From NCBI RefSeq assembly GCF_902686445.1, contig NC_062220.1:98890143-98954142 (forward strand): a stretch of DNA of 64,000 bases. The letters run 5' to 3'. The notes under the pieces are model-generated. The model saw nothing but the letters and a program-made list of their open reading frames with translations, ran no database searches and was not told where the DNA came from. The position numbers and the translations under genes are program-made. Below are positions 12,721-24,830 of the stretch, piece after piece (positions within the stretch are counted from its first letter, which is position 1; every line of letters begins with the position of its first letter). The stretch comes from Sciurus carolinensis (Eukaryota; Chordata; Mammalia; Rodentia; Sciuridae).

Positions 12721-14039
12721 CAGATGGGTCCTGGGACACCTTCACTCTCATTTTCCGCCACGTTCTTACTAAGCTGTTCCCAGTCCTTGTATCCCAAGGC
12801 TTCTCAGCCAAGTGATTCTTTACATACTACTTCTGTTTGGTTTTCTGCCCTCCCCCCAACTTCCTTTGGGACCCTTGTTGTCTTCTTTGTTCTCAGATTA
12901 TACACCCAGTGTGCATCAGTAAAATAAGGATTGGATTTTACAGCAGTTGCCATTGACTTTTCTGTTTTACTCACTGAGGTCAGAAAAATTTTCCTATTCA
13001 TCTGCCTACCATTAGTGCTGGGCAGAATAGCTATTAATTACGTGTTAGTTGGATGCATTGACTTGAATTGGGCATTATAAAAGATAAGTTTGTGAACTCA
13101 ACAAATGAACTGGGGGCGGGGATATGTCCTTGGTTTCAGCATATTACTTGATTCTGGTTGGCTCTCAGTACATTCCAGTGGAATTCTCTTGAGTACTGCA
13201 GCAGAGAGACTTTATAACCCTGCACAGTCATCCTTCCTTCCTGATTCCAGCCAGAAAGACAGAGGAATGGTCATTAGCAGTGAGCAACACTAGTGTGGTT
13301 TGTATCTGAGTAGTCATAAGTTAAGGAACCTGATTGATTGATTGGCATTTAACTATAAAAGTATAATCCCTATAGAAACCCCAAACCATGACTTCAAAAC
13401 CTTAACTCATTCTAAAGCCTAACTTTTATTGCTATGAATTTAATAATTTAATAAGTCAATATCTATTAAATGCTTGTTGTCTTTAAGGTAATAAAATGAT
13501 AGGGCTTAGTAATGTTTAAGCAGAATAAGCTTGAAATATGATATATGAATACAAAGAGTTAGTCCATAAATACTATTAGGATAATTGGCTGAGCATTTGC
13601 GAAAAAGTTATTTTGAATATTACTTTTATTAAATATTTAAATGTAACATAATAGGAGAGAACATAAGTAGTATAACATAAATTAGAGAAATCATGAGCCA
13701 GACAACCAATGGAGATCATTTGATTATATAAAAAGTAAAAACTTAAATATTTTTCTATTTAAATATAAACATGTGTTAAATATATTTATTTAATACAACT
13801 AAATGTACAAAAGCAAGCATTATATTTATTGAATAAAGATGTCAATTGTATGTTGGAACAATATTTTATAATTGTCACTAAAATCAGAGGAAAACACTAA
13901 TAGTTAAGCCCTGATGTGCCATCAATTGTAAAATGAGTTTTGATTTTAAAGATGTTAAGTTGTGGAAGAAAATTTTGCCTTTTGGAATTGAGGAAATATT
14001 ATAGAGACATGGAAAAACAATATGATAGAAAAATGTCAT
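12721..14039. other. Anonymous DNA, AT-rich from 13.4 kb
   Basis: A CGGGG-containing patch at about 13109-13121 is followed by very AT-rich sequence (13430-13900). No gene recognised. Confidence 0.5.
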
Positions 14040-14640
14040 CTACTCACCTCTAGCAGGAATGTAATTTGGTACAGTCTTTTTGGATGCAATTTGGCAGTTA
14101 TGTACCCAAATTTTTAAAACATGCATCCTTTTGACCCAGAAATTTTACTTCTCAGAATTTATACTGAGGAAATAATCAAGAATGTGTAGAATGATTAAGC
14201 TACATATTTGTTCATTGCCATAATATTTATAAAACCAAAACATTGGAAGCAATTGAAATGCACAGAAATCAGTGATTAGTTGAATTAATTATAGTATATC
14301 TATATCATTGTCAGTATTTAAATATGATGCTGCAGATGAAGAGTAACTGGCGTGGAAAGATCTTCACTGTGTATTGATTCCAGGGTTTTTTCTTAAGGAC
14401 ATATCTGTAGATGTAGTTAGATATAGGGATATGAGTATACAGAGAAAAAATCTAGAACTAAATTTATATTAGAGGTAGTTTCTGAGAGTGAAGTCATAAT
14501 GAAAATTTTACTTTCTTTTTTATTCATCCAGTTTGGTTTTTTAAAAAAATAATCTGTAATAGGACAGTAATAAAACTTATTTTCTAGTTAAAACAAAGGT
14601 ATGCCTTTAACAGATGTAAAAGATTTCTTGACAGAGTGAG
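14040..14640 (+). mobile_element. Old L1M ORF2 end and 3' UTR
   Basis: Recognisable L1 ORF2-end blocks in sense: a segment around 14070-14100 (ggatgcaatttggcagtt), a 'ttttgacccagaaatttta' block at 14129-14147, and a 'ccaaaacattggaagcaa' block near 14236. These match the order seen in ancient L1M copies. The 3' portion contains the expected 'tggaaagatcttca' segment. No coding capacity remains. Confidence 0.7.
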
Positions 14641-15599
14641 GGGAAAATACAAACGAAAGTGTTTGAAATAAAAATGGAAACTATGCTTTTGATTTTGCTC
14701 ATTAGTGTAAAATTATATTTCATGCAAAGCAATGAGCATTATATTATAAAAACTAGTTTGTCCCATATTCTTGCTGCTTTAATAACAAGTTGGTTTCCTA
14801 TTTGTGTCTCATGCACATAGTAAGACTTTAATCCCTGCAACTATATTCAACAAAATCTTGTGAAAATTTTAGAAACAATTTTTGAGAAGTAATCAGGCAC
14901 TTAAAAATGAACACGTATGCAATGTAAGCCAACCCTGAGTGTCACATTTTAACATCTGTTTTTCATGTTGTGATATTTATTTGAGATTTGGTATTATTAA
15001 GTAATGAGGAAAATATCTTACTGTTACCATAGGTAACAGGGCAGTAACTTGAGGCTGATGGATTGGCATGCTTTGTCTATATAATGTAATTCAAATCAAG
15101 TCATAACATTTTGGCTATAGCTTTCATCTGTCAAGCATTTATACACTTTTTTCTCTGATAAATGAGCTGCTAGGCTTTCTGACTGGTTAATAATAGTCCA
15201 ATAAAAAGGGAGAGAAATAGCTTTTGACCTTCCATTTAAAATTGCTATCAGCAATATGGAGATTTAGGTGTACCAGTAAACAGTTTAAAATGATTCTGCA
15301 ATGATTGTTTTCCCCAATGAAAGAACTTTGAGTATTTTAAAGAATACTTATTGAAATGGATTCCACATACTTGTGCTTGAGCCAGTGTCCACACTATTTG
15401 CCACAAACTCTGGGAACAAGTTCTTATAATATCAGAGACTGTAAAAATATTCATTTATAGTCCTTCTTCCCAAAGACTATATAATATAGAAGGAAAAAAT
15501 AACATATGAAAGTAGACCATTTTGAAAGGGTAATTGAATACAGTTACTTTAGCTAATAAGGCTAACCTGGAGATTTCCTGTGCAGCATTTCTAAAGTGC
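14641..15599. other. No gene or clear repeat seen
   Basis: AT-rich unique-looking sequence between an L1M end and an L2 fragment. Confidence 0.55.
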
Positions 15600-15850
15600 A
15601 AATTTCATCATGTTATTGTATGTTAAAATTTTTAAACGTCTCTTCATTGTCCTTAGGACAAAGTTCAGTGCCCCTAACACAGCTTTCAAAGCTATATGTG
15701 ATCTGGAACCTGCCAACTACCTTAGGTCCATCTTTTCCTATTGGCCCCTTTCCATCTTTCAGAATACCAACTGTACCCTGTGCCCTGGCATGTGGGCCTT
15801 TTCACATGCTGTTATTTCTGAAACTGTCTAGCCATATTTTCCCTTCCCTC
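15600..15850 (+). mobile_element. LINE-2 fragment, sense
   Basis: 'aggacaaagttcagtgcccc', 'ctatatgtgatctggaacct' and 'gcatgtgggccttttcacat' are L2 3' landmarks. Directly upstream of the Tigger-like element. Confidence 0.7.
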
Positions 15851-15925
15851 TTCTTTTGTCCTCCATAGCCCAATCTACTCCCCATTCTATTCCAGGCTCT
15901 TTGTTTCATCTCTAATTTACTATTA

Positions 15926-16274
15926 CAGGAGTCATCCCTTGTCCTCAGCCTCACATTTTGCAGTTTCAGTTACCCATGGTCAGCCACAGTCTGAAAATGT
16001 TAAATGGAAAATTCCAGAAATAAACAATTCATGAGTTTTAAATTATGTGTGAACTCTCTGAGTAGTCTGATGAAATTTTGTGCCATACTGCTCCATCCTG
16101 TCTGGTATGTGAATCATCCCTTCGTTTAGCATTTCTACAATCTATCCATTATCTGTCTATAGTCACTTAACAGGAAAAAACATAGTATAATTTAGGACTT
16201 GGCGCTATCTGTGGTTTCAGGCATCCACTGGGAATCTTGAATGCAACCCCTTCATTTAAGGGGGAACTACAGTG
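15926..16274. mobile_element. Tigger-like (Tc1/mariner) non-autonomous DNA transposon
   Basis: Contains 'ttaaatggaaaattccagaa' followed by 'ataaacaattcatgagtttt', a hallmark block of mammalian Tigger elements. The two ends are inverted relatives (CAGGAGTCATCCC on the left; GGGGGAACTACAGTG on the right, whose complement starts CACTGTAGTTCCCCC). About 350 bp with no transposase frame, so it is a deletion derivative. A TA precedes the left end. Confidence 0.75.
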
Positions 16275-17721
16275 TTCTTTTTCTAATTCTCCTGCTATTC
16301 CAGTTATCTGGTGTACATTATGTCACCCCTTGTCTGTGATCGCATTTAGGGACTCAGTTCAACTTATTCTTCCTATGTTGGATCTTTTAGCAATGCATCC
16401 AGTTGTAGCCAGCACTGAGAAGCCATGTGCCATAGAGCACCTCAAAATATGTGGAACTTCTACAAATCACCAAGTCAAGGACAGCGAAGTAGAAAACGGG
16501 CCAGGCAATAGATTGTCAAAGTCCATAACAGAAAACTCAAAATTTGAGAAGTGGGTCAATACAGAGGGTGAACTTGGGTAAAGATGAGAACTTGATGGAT
16601 AAGATGAGGTGAGAGGCAATTAAACTGGATGAAGCAGTACTAGGGCAAGCACTTGGCAAGCTCAGAAATTGTCCTGGATGACATTCACTTAGGACAAACC
16701 ACATATAATTCCAGTGTACCAGCCAGAAATTTTGCTATGAATCCCCCTAATACCAGATGTAACCTTGGGTAAGTCATTTCATTTTATAAGACCTTAGAGT
16801 CATGTGATACCTCAGAGAGTTCTAGACTCTCTGAGCCTAAATTTTCTTATCTATCAGCTGATGAATTTGGGTTTAATTTGTTATTTATCGAAGTAAGCAC
16901 AGAAATATCCAGAGGTATAAAGGATATCTGATAAGGCCTTACAAAGTTATGGGATAAAAACATCACATCTTTTTAGATGTGCATTAATTTTACATAATGG
17001 AGCAAATTTAACATGATTTTTTTTAATTCATAGAAAAATGGATATACTGTGGACCAAGTGCAAAATTTGAATATTGTTTTATGATGAACATAAAAATACA
17101 AAGAAATTTCATCCATGACCAGGCCTGTGCAGAATTTTCCTCCAAGTCTCTCAGAAATCCATTTACTACTCTACTATTTGGGGCCTTTCAGTGAACACGT
17201 TTGGGAAGCAGTGACTACCATAATACTCAGGTTCCTTCCAGCTAAAATAAGAAGTTTTATAAAAATAAGATTAGTGTTTTATATATTAACTTTGCTAACA
17301 ACAGTATTCTGTCTATCTGAAATCAGTAAAACAATATCTTTCAGAAGATCAAATGCCACTTATGTGTGTCATGTGTTTTCTCCTCTACTGTATCGTTTTG
17401 GTTTGCTTTTTTTTTTCTTTTGTAGTAAAACACAACTATTATACAACAGTTTGAAATGGGACAAAAAGATACCTGGTGTTTTGACAATATGAAGAAAGCT
17501 CTACAGCATTAGAAGATTTTTAAAACACTGAGTTCTGCTTTTTGTCTTTCTGGGTTCTATCCGAATTTATAACAGTGGGATTTTCCCTCCTGGCTTTTTA
17601 TGAATCTTATTTTACAAAAAAGCACAGCTAAAGTTAATTTTTCAAATATTTCAACAATGAGCAAATAGGGTCTGGTGACAGTAATTGGAACTTTTGGAAT
17701 TGTTCTTTTCTTTTTCTTATT
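16275..17721. other. No gene seen
   Basis: Two open frames of 114 and 125 codons (16237-16581, 17115-17492) have no recognisable features, and the first begins inside the Tigger-like element. Contains the tentative MIR at 16735-16885. Confidence 0.5.
16735..16885 (+). mobile_element. MIR fragment, sense, with spacer
   Basis: 'gtaaccttgggtaagtcatt' and 'tctctgagcctaaattttct' are MIR core blocks, but they are separated by about 50 extra bases. Confidence 0.45.
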
Positions 17722-17795
17722 TCTTTTTTTTTTTTTTTTGTGGTGCTGGGGATTGAACTCAAAGGGTCTCAGTCACTGAAACATAGCCCCAGCCC
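17722..17795 (-). mobile_element. ID-like SINE, antisense
   Basis: Poly(T) followed by 'gtggtgctggggattgaact', then 'aacatagccccagccc'. This is the antisense ID-like SINE form common in squirrels, with an internal shortening. Confidence 0.85.
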
Positions 17796-18054
17796 TTTTA
17801 ATTTAAGTAATTGTAACTTTGGATGTACTCACTCTGGTGAAGTGTTCATGCAAGAACCTTACAATAGGTAGGTTCTGGAGTCAGTCTGTAGCAGTTCTTT
17901 TCGCTCTGAGGATGTGATGATGGAGTAGAGGTAATAAACCAGATTATCATGAAATAGAGCTCTCATTTTAAACTATGCTTCATTCAAAGGACACTCATTC
18001 AAGTTGCATTTTTTTCATCTCCTTAGAGGTATTCACTGAATGTTATATTTAAGC

Positions 18055-18420
18055 TCTGAATAGTTTGCTGTCTGCAACAAGGGTGGCAGAGAAGGAATGC
18101 TATCAGAGCATCTCACTGTGAGACATAATGGTGAAATGCTGCAATGCATGGAATTTTATTTGGGACTTCAATTTAATAAATGATGGACTATCTCTAGGTC
18201 AAATCTAGTCCAGATCAGTCACTACCATCTGTCACCAAGCTACAGCCAACTGGCAGCTGGTTGGTGGCCATTATGAAATCCATTAGTAATTCCAGTTCAT
18301 TTCTTAATTAATGGACATATTTATGCACAGAACATTCCATAATTGACCATTTTCTTAAGTGTCTTCATTCTGTTCCTGTAACCTAGACATTCTTTGCCTC
18401 TGAGGAGTATGTCTTCTAGT
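18055..18420. other. Repeat-free segment, possible conserved non-coding element
   Basis: High complexity with AT-rich homeobox-type cores (ttcttaattaatggacat near 18302), a CAGCTGGTTGGTGGCCA block near 18255-18271 and no repeat landmarks. Inference only. Confidence 0.22.
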
Positions 18421-19350
18421 TTGCAGTGCTAGAATAGGGATAAAGTTTCTTCTGTCCCTATTTATGCATGTGTGTACAATCTGTGCAAGGATGGTAGGTT
18501 TTGAAATTTTAACATAGCTTCAAGTTTAAAATGTGATTCTCAAAGAGACTTCTAGAGTTGGAAACATTTCAAGAATGTTCTTTCATGAGGGATTTTAGTA
18601 TTGCTTACATGTATTCTGGACCCAAATGGAAGAAAGTCTTATAGAAACCTGTGATGAGGGAAGAAAACATATTCATTTAAATATTAGAAAAGATGACCTG
18701 TGTTTGGAGTCATTTTTGCCACCAGTTTATTTTAAATTACAATTTTGAATAATCCCTTCCACCAAAAATTGACAGAGTAGAGGATTTCCTCTTTTGAGGT
18801 TGCCAACAGGCACATTTTGCTACCAGTAAATTCTCCCAAATAATAAACATGATTAATAACAACCAATTGGGGACAAGAATTAAACATAAAAAAGGCTGAC
18901 AGCTGTGAAAACAAAACAGCTCTTCAATTTAAAGAAATCCTTGCTCACGCTTATACTGTAATGTAGGAGAGTTTCTTGGAAGAGTCATATTTTTGCTCTA
19001 TTTTTACATAATAAATACACATATAATCAAGTGAAAATAGACCCTGATGCAGGGCTCAGCCATTCCCTGGCTGCAGAGATGCTATAGCTCATTTAAATGC
19101 TCCTTGGGAATGTTGGCTCATTCAATGCAAAAACAGTCAGTTTTAGACCAAATATAGTCACTTCCAAATAGCAGGCAAACCAGTTGCATGAAGAACTTTT
19201 AACTTTTCCACTCGTTGTTTTGGAACCACAGCGGCATAGTTCAAAAAAAAAAAGGGGAAAAGGAATGAACAAGCCTTCTAAACCCATTGTAGACATAGTG
19301 GCCTTCAAGAATCTCTAGTGAATCTGCCTTTTCTTAATGTTTGTGGTTGT
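18421..19350. other. No gene or clear repeat seen
   Basis: Unique-looking DNA with an A-run at 19244-19254, leading up to the LTR. Confidence 0.5.
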
Positions 19351-19782
19351 TGTTACAGTTTGCATATAAGGTGTTGTCCCAAAGCTCCTATGTTAATACA
19401 GGAATGTTTGGGGTAAAATAATTGGATTATGAGAGCTGTGATCTAATCAGTCCATCCTAGTTTAAAGGGACTGACTGGGTGGTAACTGTAGGCAGGTGGG
19501 ACATGGCTGCAGGAGGTGGGTCAAGAGGGCATACCCTGGAAGGGTTCATCTTCCTTGCTTTCTTCTTTCTCCCTCTGCTTCCTAACCCAGCCATGAGCTG
19601 AGCAGCCTTCCTCCATTGAACCCTTTCCCCAGGATATGTTATCTTACTGTGGGCCCATAAAAATGGAGTCAGCCTTCCTTGGACTGAGACCTCTGAAACT
19701 GTGATCTCAAATAAACTTTCCTTCCTCTAACTTGTTCTTATTGGTTATTTTGGTCACTGTGATGCAAACACTGCCTAAAACA
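19351..19782 (+). mobile_element. MaLR-like LTR, second and more diverged copy
   Basis: Same architecture as the 43.7-kb LTR: starts TGTTACAG, contains 'actgggtggtaactg' and 'gactgagacctctgaaactg', AATAAA at 19709-19714, and ends CTAAAACA. About 432 bp long. Many substitutions relative to the other copy, and no flanking duplication survives, so it is older. Confidence 0.75.
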
Positions 19783-21190
19783 AATAGGACCTTTTATAGG
19801 CTAGATCACAGTAAACAGTCTCTGGATCTGGTCAGTTGGAGTATAGACGCTTTGAAGAAGATACAGCACCACCTGGGCTGGAGGGGGAGTAGATGGCCAG
19901 CAAGAGTTCTGTTCAGAGCTTGTACTCCTCGTGCCTCTGATGAATCTGAAATACCAGTTATGTGCAATCCTCCTGCCAAAGCAAATGTCTCCAAATAAGG
20001 AATTAACTCCTTGAGGAAATTAACTCAGATTCAAGGGTCACCTTTGTCTTGGTGTATGTAAAACTTGCTGATGGTTTCAATTCAGCAGGTAGCACTAGTA
20101 GCATCAATTATGCTCATGAAATTGTTCTTAGTGACTAACTACATAGACACACCTCTTTCTGGATTGTAAATGAATGTTGCACAAGACTTATTCATTTATT
20201 CACTGATTCTTTCATCAAATGAGTAAGATGCACAGAAAGTTAAGAAAAAGCCTGGTCAAATCTTCATGCCACTTAGAATCTTCCATAATCTGTGGACATG
20301 AATGCATTACGTTAGGTAAAATGTGAATCAAATGTATAAGATGCACTGATTTGCTTAAATCAGTGGCGATTAGATTGAAACTGAAAAATGCAAAGCAAAA
20401 CAAAAAAAAAAAACCAAAAGTTCTCTTAGCATTTCTGAAACCTCCTCAATATGACTTAAAAACAAATAAAAAATCTCTATAGGGTACCACCTTAAATCTA
20501 TCATTTGAGAAACTGGTCAGCACAGATAATTTAGTCCTCTTTCTTAGTCAACATTTTGAAAATTATTGACTTGGAGAAGAAAGAAATTATGAAAATTATA
20601 TTATGAATTTTAATAGTCTGTACACATTACCGAACTGTTGCTCACACATGATCTGTCATTTCAAGGAAGCTAGAGAAAAGTAGGAATACCCAGAAGTTGC
20701 TTGGTCTTCCAGTTCCAAAAAGCTTGCATGTGGAAGTCTACATTTAACTGTATCCATTTAAACAATATAATTAGTAACTAGTTTTGCTTATATTGAAGAT
20801 GATGGATTTTAGAAAAAGTCTAGTCTTCTGGATCCTGTAGCCTGAAATGAAAAGGTTGTAAGTGAAAATTCTCCACAAAATTTAAATAGTAATGCATATC
20901 TTGTTCAAAGGTAATTTTGGAGGTGGGTGGTTAAATATTATCTTTTGCAAGTTTCTTTCTTAAGGGTTTAGACCTTTTAGAAGGAGATGGGGATGTTAGT
21001 AAATAAATCTGTGGTGTTATAAACACTTTACTAGGAAATATAGGTTGGTAAATGTATTTCAGGGCCATGTCTTAAAGAGACAGCTGACTGATACATTATT
21101 TAGCATAATACCTGTGAAAAGGGATTTTCTCCTAGTCTACAAGAGAAACAATCAGTAGATAACAGTAGATACATTTTCTTTCTTTCTTTC

Positions 21191-21264
21191 TTTTTTTTGT
21201 GGTGCTGGGGATTGAACAGGGGTTCTTGCATATACTAGACCAGTACCCTACCACTGAACCATGT
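21191..21264 (-). mobile_element. ID-like SINE, antisense
   Basis: 'gtggtgctggggattgaaca' after a T/TTTC tract, then 'ctaccactgaaccatgt'. Antisense ID-like unit of about 70 bp. The adjoining TTTC repeats (21176-21190) probably arose from its poly(A) tail. Confidence 0.82.
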
Positions 21265-22000
21265 AAGTGAGTGAGGAAGTGGTTTCATAATACATTTTAA
21301 TGTAATGTTCAATCCTTATATATATATTTCTTCCATAAACTGAATTACCGTGTTGCTATTTCTCTTGTCCTATCAGTTTCTTTTAAGATTGCCTCTTTGA
21401 CCCTTTGAGGTTATATGTTCTTCTCACCCCAGCTTTTTTTTTTGATCAACAAAATGTCCGAATGACACACTGATTTTAGCTTTCAATCTGATAAAGTTAT
21501 TTATAAACCATATAAATCATAAATAACATCTGTACTCCCAAGTAGTGTTTGCCATCTGAAATGAATCTATCAATAGTGCTGAGTAAGTGATTTACTTATG
21601 AGATCAGCACGCCTGGGGCTCAAATCCAGAGAGCAAACTGGCAGAGTTTTCTATGGTTTTTTTTTTTAAATAGGCTATTCAAACTTCTAGCTAACTAAAA
21701 TAACAAAGTGCTGCAGAAGCACTGTAAGAACTGGGGGTCATACCACTTCATAAGCACACCAGGTATATGTCCACGAGTCTAGACCTTGGACATTCAACAA
21801 GTCCTAGATACAAAAGCTTCAATTTTAGCAGCAAGAGGTAAATGGGCTGGAACCCTGGCCCCATCATTTCTTGTGAACTTTGAAAAATGACTAAATTTTT
21901 CTGATTTTAGCAATTGAAGCAGATCTGAAAGGAGATGGTGGTTGTAGGAGTGGTTGACACAGTGCCCTTCCACAGTGGTGGTTAATAGGTTAATCTTTGA

Positions 22001-22024
22001 CTCTGTCTCTGTCTCTGTCTCTAT
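22001..22024. repeat. (TGTCTC)n short tandem repeat
   Basis: About four TGTCTC/CTGTCT units. It underlies a repeated TETES-like frame on the minus strand that is not a gene. Confidence 0.85.
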
Positions 22025-23530
22025 CCTGCTTCCACACTCCCTTCCCTTCTCAGGAGGCATAGAGACTGCTGCTTTTTCTTTTTTCTTTTTTTCCCTTTTG
22101 CTTTCATTACAGAAAGGTACAATGTGCACAGATTTCTCAACTGATCATTAGGCAGGTGACCCATTCATTTTCTGGAATGTTCTATTCCAATAAAGAGACA
22201 GTTGACTGATACAGTTCACTGAAAGAGAATGAGTTTCATGTTTATTTAAAGGTAAAAATTTTGATATTGATTTCTGGAAAGGGACTCCTACTTCTGATTA
22301 TTTAAATTAAATCACAAAATAATGGAAATCTGTTTTTTAAGACATTTTGGTAAAAAAAAATCAAACTATGACTTTTCAAGAAACACTAGAGTTATTTATC
22401 ATATATACTATATCCCATGAATTCAGACACATTGGGGATAGAGAACCCTTAACTACACTTGTACTGTGATTGTGCACATCTTCTTGATAGAGGGAATTAT
22501 TCACCTCTATCCCAGTGCCAACCACTGAATAGACACTTGAAAACAGTTGGTTGAACCAACAAATGGGTCAATAGGTATGGATTTCCTGTCTGTTTCCCAA
22601 AAGGATTAAAAGACGTTCATAATAAACATGTGAAATGGAGCAATGATATTAAAATAAGAAACAGAATATAAGACAATATATGAAGAATGTGAAAAGATGT
22701 TTATCTCAAGAGCCAGGGCCTGTCATGAAATCACCTAAGCATCAGACTTGTCTCTAAGGCAAAAAATGAGCACATAATTGCCTGTATTGTTCCCTTAATC
22801 TCAAAAAACAAATCCAGTATGGGAGACTTTTTCACATGGGGCATTAGCAAATCGGAGGACATCATAGATGGTTATTGTTTCATCTGCCTCTTTATGTCCA
22901 GCTAGCATTCTTGGTTGTTCCTCTCTCCTAGTAAGAAGGCTGGAACTGAATGTAATGGCCCAAACTCAGATCCAAGTGCAGCAAGTGGTTTATTGATCTC
23001 TTCACTGAAGTCATTATAATGCAATTTGAATTTGTATTATGCATGTTTATGTAAAACATAATTATGTATAAATACATACAAATCATAAATATGCTGAAAT
23101 TATGTAGTTATATTTATCTCATGCATGAAAGGTGAATTGTAATTGGAACCAATTCTATATACTTTGATTGGAAAGGCAAATTAGAAAGATAAAATACTAA
23201 AGAAATTATTTCTATTTAAGATTTGAGAAAACAAAAGGGAAAATCATTTTAAACATCTGTGTGCTATAAAAGGGGTCTTGACTGCATTTTCCAGGAGCCC
23301 ATTTTTGTAACCTTGTGAAAAGTACTCAAAATAGTTAGAATTGGAAATGCTGGACTTGAGTAGGAGGAGCCCTTTCCAATTCCTGTTCCCCTCTTCTCAC
23401 TGCAACCAGGCCTTGCTTTCTCTTGCCAATATAGATGCAACAGGTGGTCTTCTCATCATCCATGTTACGTAGAATCTTGCTTCTCAAAGTGTGTTCTAGC
23501 AGCATCAGCATCACCTGGGAGTTTGTTAGA

Positions 23531-23544
23531 AATGCAGTCTTGGA
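23531..23544. repeat. Target-site duplication of SINE, left copy
   Basis: aatgcagtcttgga, identical to 23758-23771 after the SINE poly(A). It lies within the MER5-like element. Confidence 0.9.
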
Positions 23545-23756
23545 GCTGGCTATGGTGGTGCACCCCTGTAATTCCAGTGGCATGGGAGGCTGAGGCAGGA
23601 GGATTGTGAATTCAGTGCCAGCATCAGCAATTTAGGGAGGCTCTAAACAACTCAATGAGACCCTGTCTCTAAATAAAATATAAAAAAAGGGCTGAGAATG
23701 TGATTCAGTGATTAAGTGCTCCTGGGTTCAATCCCCAATACCAAAAAAAAAAAAAA
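23545..23756 (+). mobile_element. B1-dID type sciurid SINE, full length
   Basis: The B1/7SL-like head ('ggctgaggcaggaggattgt', 'gagaccctgtctctaaataa') is joined to an ID/tRNA-like tail ('gggttcaatccccaatacc', which holds a pol III B-box-like core) and poly(A). Flanked by a duplication of about 14-15 bp (aatgcagtcttgga at 23531-23544 and 23758-23771). Mobilised by L1 machinery. Confidence 0.93.
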
Positions 23757-23757
23757 A

Positions 23758-23771
23758 AATGCAGTCTTGGA
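23758..23771. repeat. Target-site duplication of SINE, right copy
   Basis: Perfect second copy of the 14-bp site. Confidence 0.9.
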
Positions 23772-24182
23772 AATGCAAACCTACTACATCAGCCCTCTAG
23801 GGGATTTTTGTGCCTACTGGAGTTGGAGAAGCACTATAAGATGTTTAATTGTGAATGAATGGAAGAGCGAATGAATGCATGAAAACTGCAAGATTTTCTT
23901 TCTTCAGTGCAGTCTTTTAAACATATGTATTATCTGAAACTATCTTCTTAGAATCACAATTTCTAAATGATATAGTGCATTTTCTATTACGGTGGAGAGG
24001 TACTGGTTTAAAACCTTCACCCATTTTTAATCTTTTCAGTTTCTGTTTCCTTACTTTTCCTTCTAAACAAAACCCTACCTATAGGTAGTCATTGTAACAT
24101 ATTCAGGGTCATACATGACATCCAGCAGTATGAACCTCTTCTTTCCTGCAGCTTTTCCAAGCATTCACTTACAGAATTTTTC

Positions 24183-24280
24183 TGTTCCCTCCTCTCCCCT
24201 CCCTTCCCTTCCCTATCCTTCCCCCACTCCCCTCCCTCCCCTTTTCTTCCTCCTCTCCCCTTTTCTTCTGTTCTCCATGC
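24183..24280. repeat. C/T-rich polypyrimidine tract
   Basis: Nearly uninterrupted pyrimidines (CCCTCC, TTCCC, CCCCTTTTC blocks) for about 100 bp. The complementary strand has many G-runs. No unit period. Confidence 0.9.
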
Positions 24281-24639
24281 TTGGCTTATATATTCTTTCT
24301 TAGTGAGAATCCTTTGAAATTCTATAATTAATTGTTTATGCCTACTTTAAAAGCTTGCTTCCCATCAGACATAATATAAATCTGTAGATTCTAGAATCAC
24401 TGTGATCTTGGTGAGGACCATACTCTTTTCATGGAGAAATTAGATTTGCCCTATTTCTACTTCCAAACCCTCTTATAGTCCTGATTTGTGAGGATACACT
24501 TTTTTTTTCAGACAAGGTACCCCCCAAAAGAGTAAGAGAATATAGAACTTTATAGAGAAGAATAGTAAGCAGCTCCTGGTGAAATAATAGAAAACTTGGT
24601 CATCAGGAAGGCAATAATTATAAGTCAATATAGAATTGG

Positions 24640-24830
24640 AATAGAGAGATTTGGCACTTGGCATTTCCAAGTCAGATCCCAACTCTTCCACTTAAACTAG
24701 CTGTGTGGTCTTGACAAATTATATACCTTATCTGTGCCTCAGTTTGTTAACTGCGATCAATCAACAATGAAGTTAATTGACATGATGGCTGACTTATAAT
24801 AGGCACCCAAATATTGGCAATGATTACCTA
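24640..24830 (+). mobile_element. MIR SINE, sense
   Basis: 'actagctgtgtggtcttgac', 'ctgtgcctcagtttgttaac' and 'taataggcaccca' in order. Confidence 0.65.

Larger units (their letters stand above)
19783..23477. other. Anonymous DNA with one ID SINE
   Basis: Apart from the ID unit at 21191-21264 and the TGTCTC repeat at 22001-22024, no element or gene is recognised. A near-identical string (aaagagacagYtgactgataca) occurs at about 21075 and 22193. Confidence 0.5.
23478..23838 (-). mobile_element. MER5-like hAT element split by a SINE
   Basis: Left part 'ctcaaagtgtgttctagcag' and 'catcagcatcacctgggagt', right part 'ctctaggggatttttgtgcc' and 'gagaagcactata'. Together, once the SINE is ignored, these give a MER5-type unit in reverse orientation. 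The SINE at 23545-23756 lies inside it, so the MER5 copy is older. Confidence 0.7.

Noticed and set aside
16237..16581. 114-codon open frame
   Set aside because: Begins inside the Tigger-like element and runs into anonymous DNA. No transposase motif.
17115..17492. 125-codon open frame
   Set aside because: AT-rich, hydrophobic by composition. No recognisable domain or signal.
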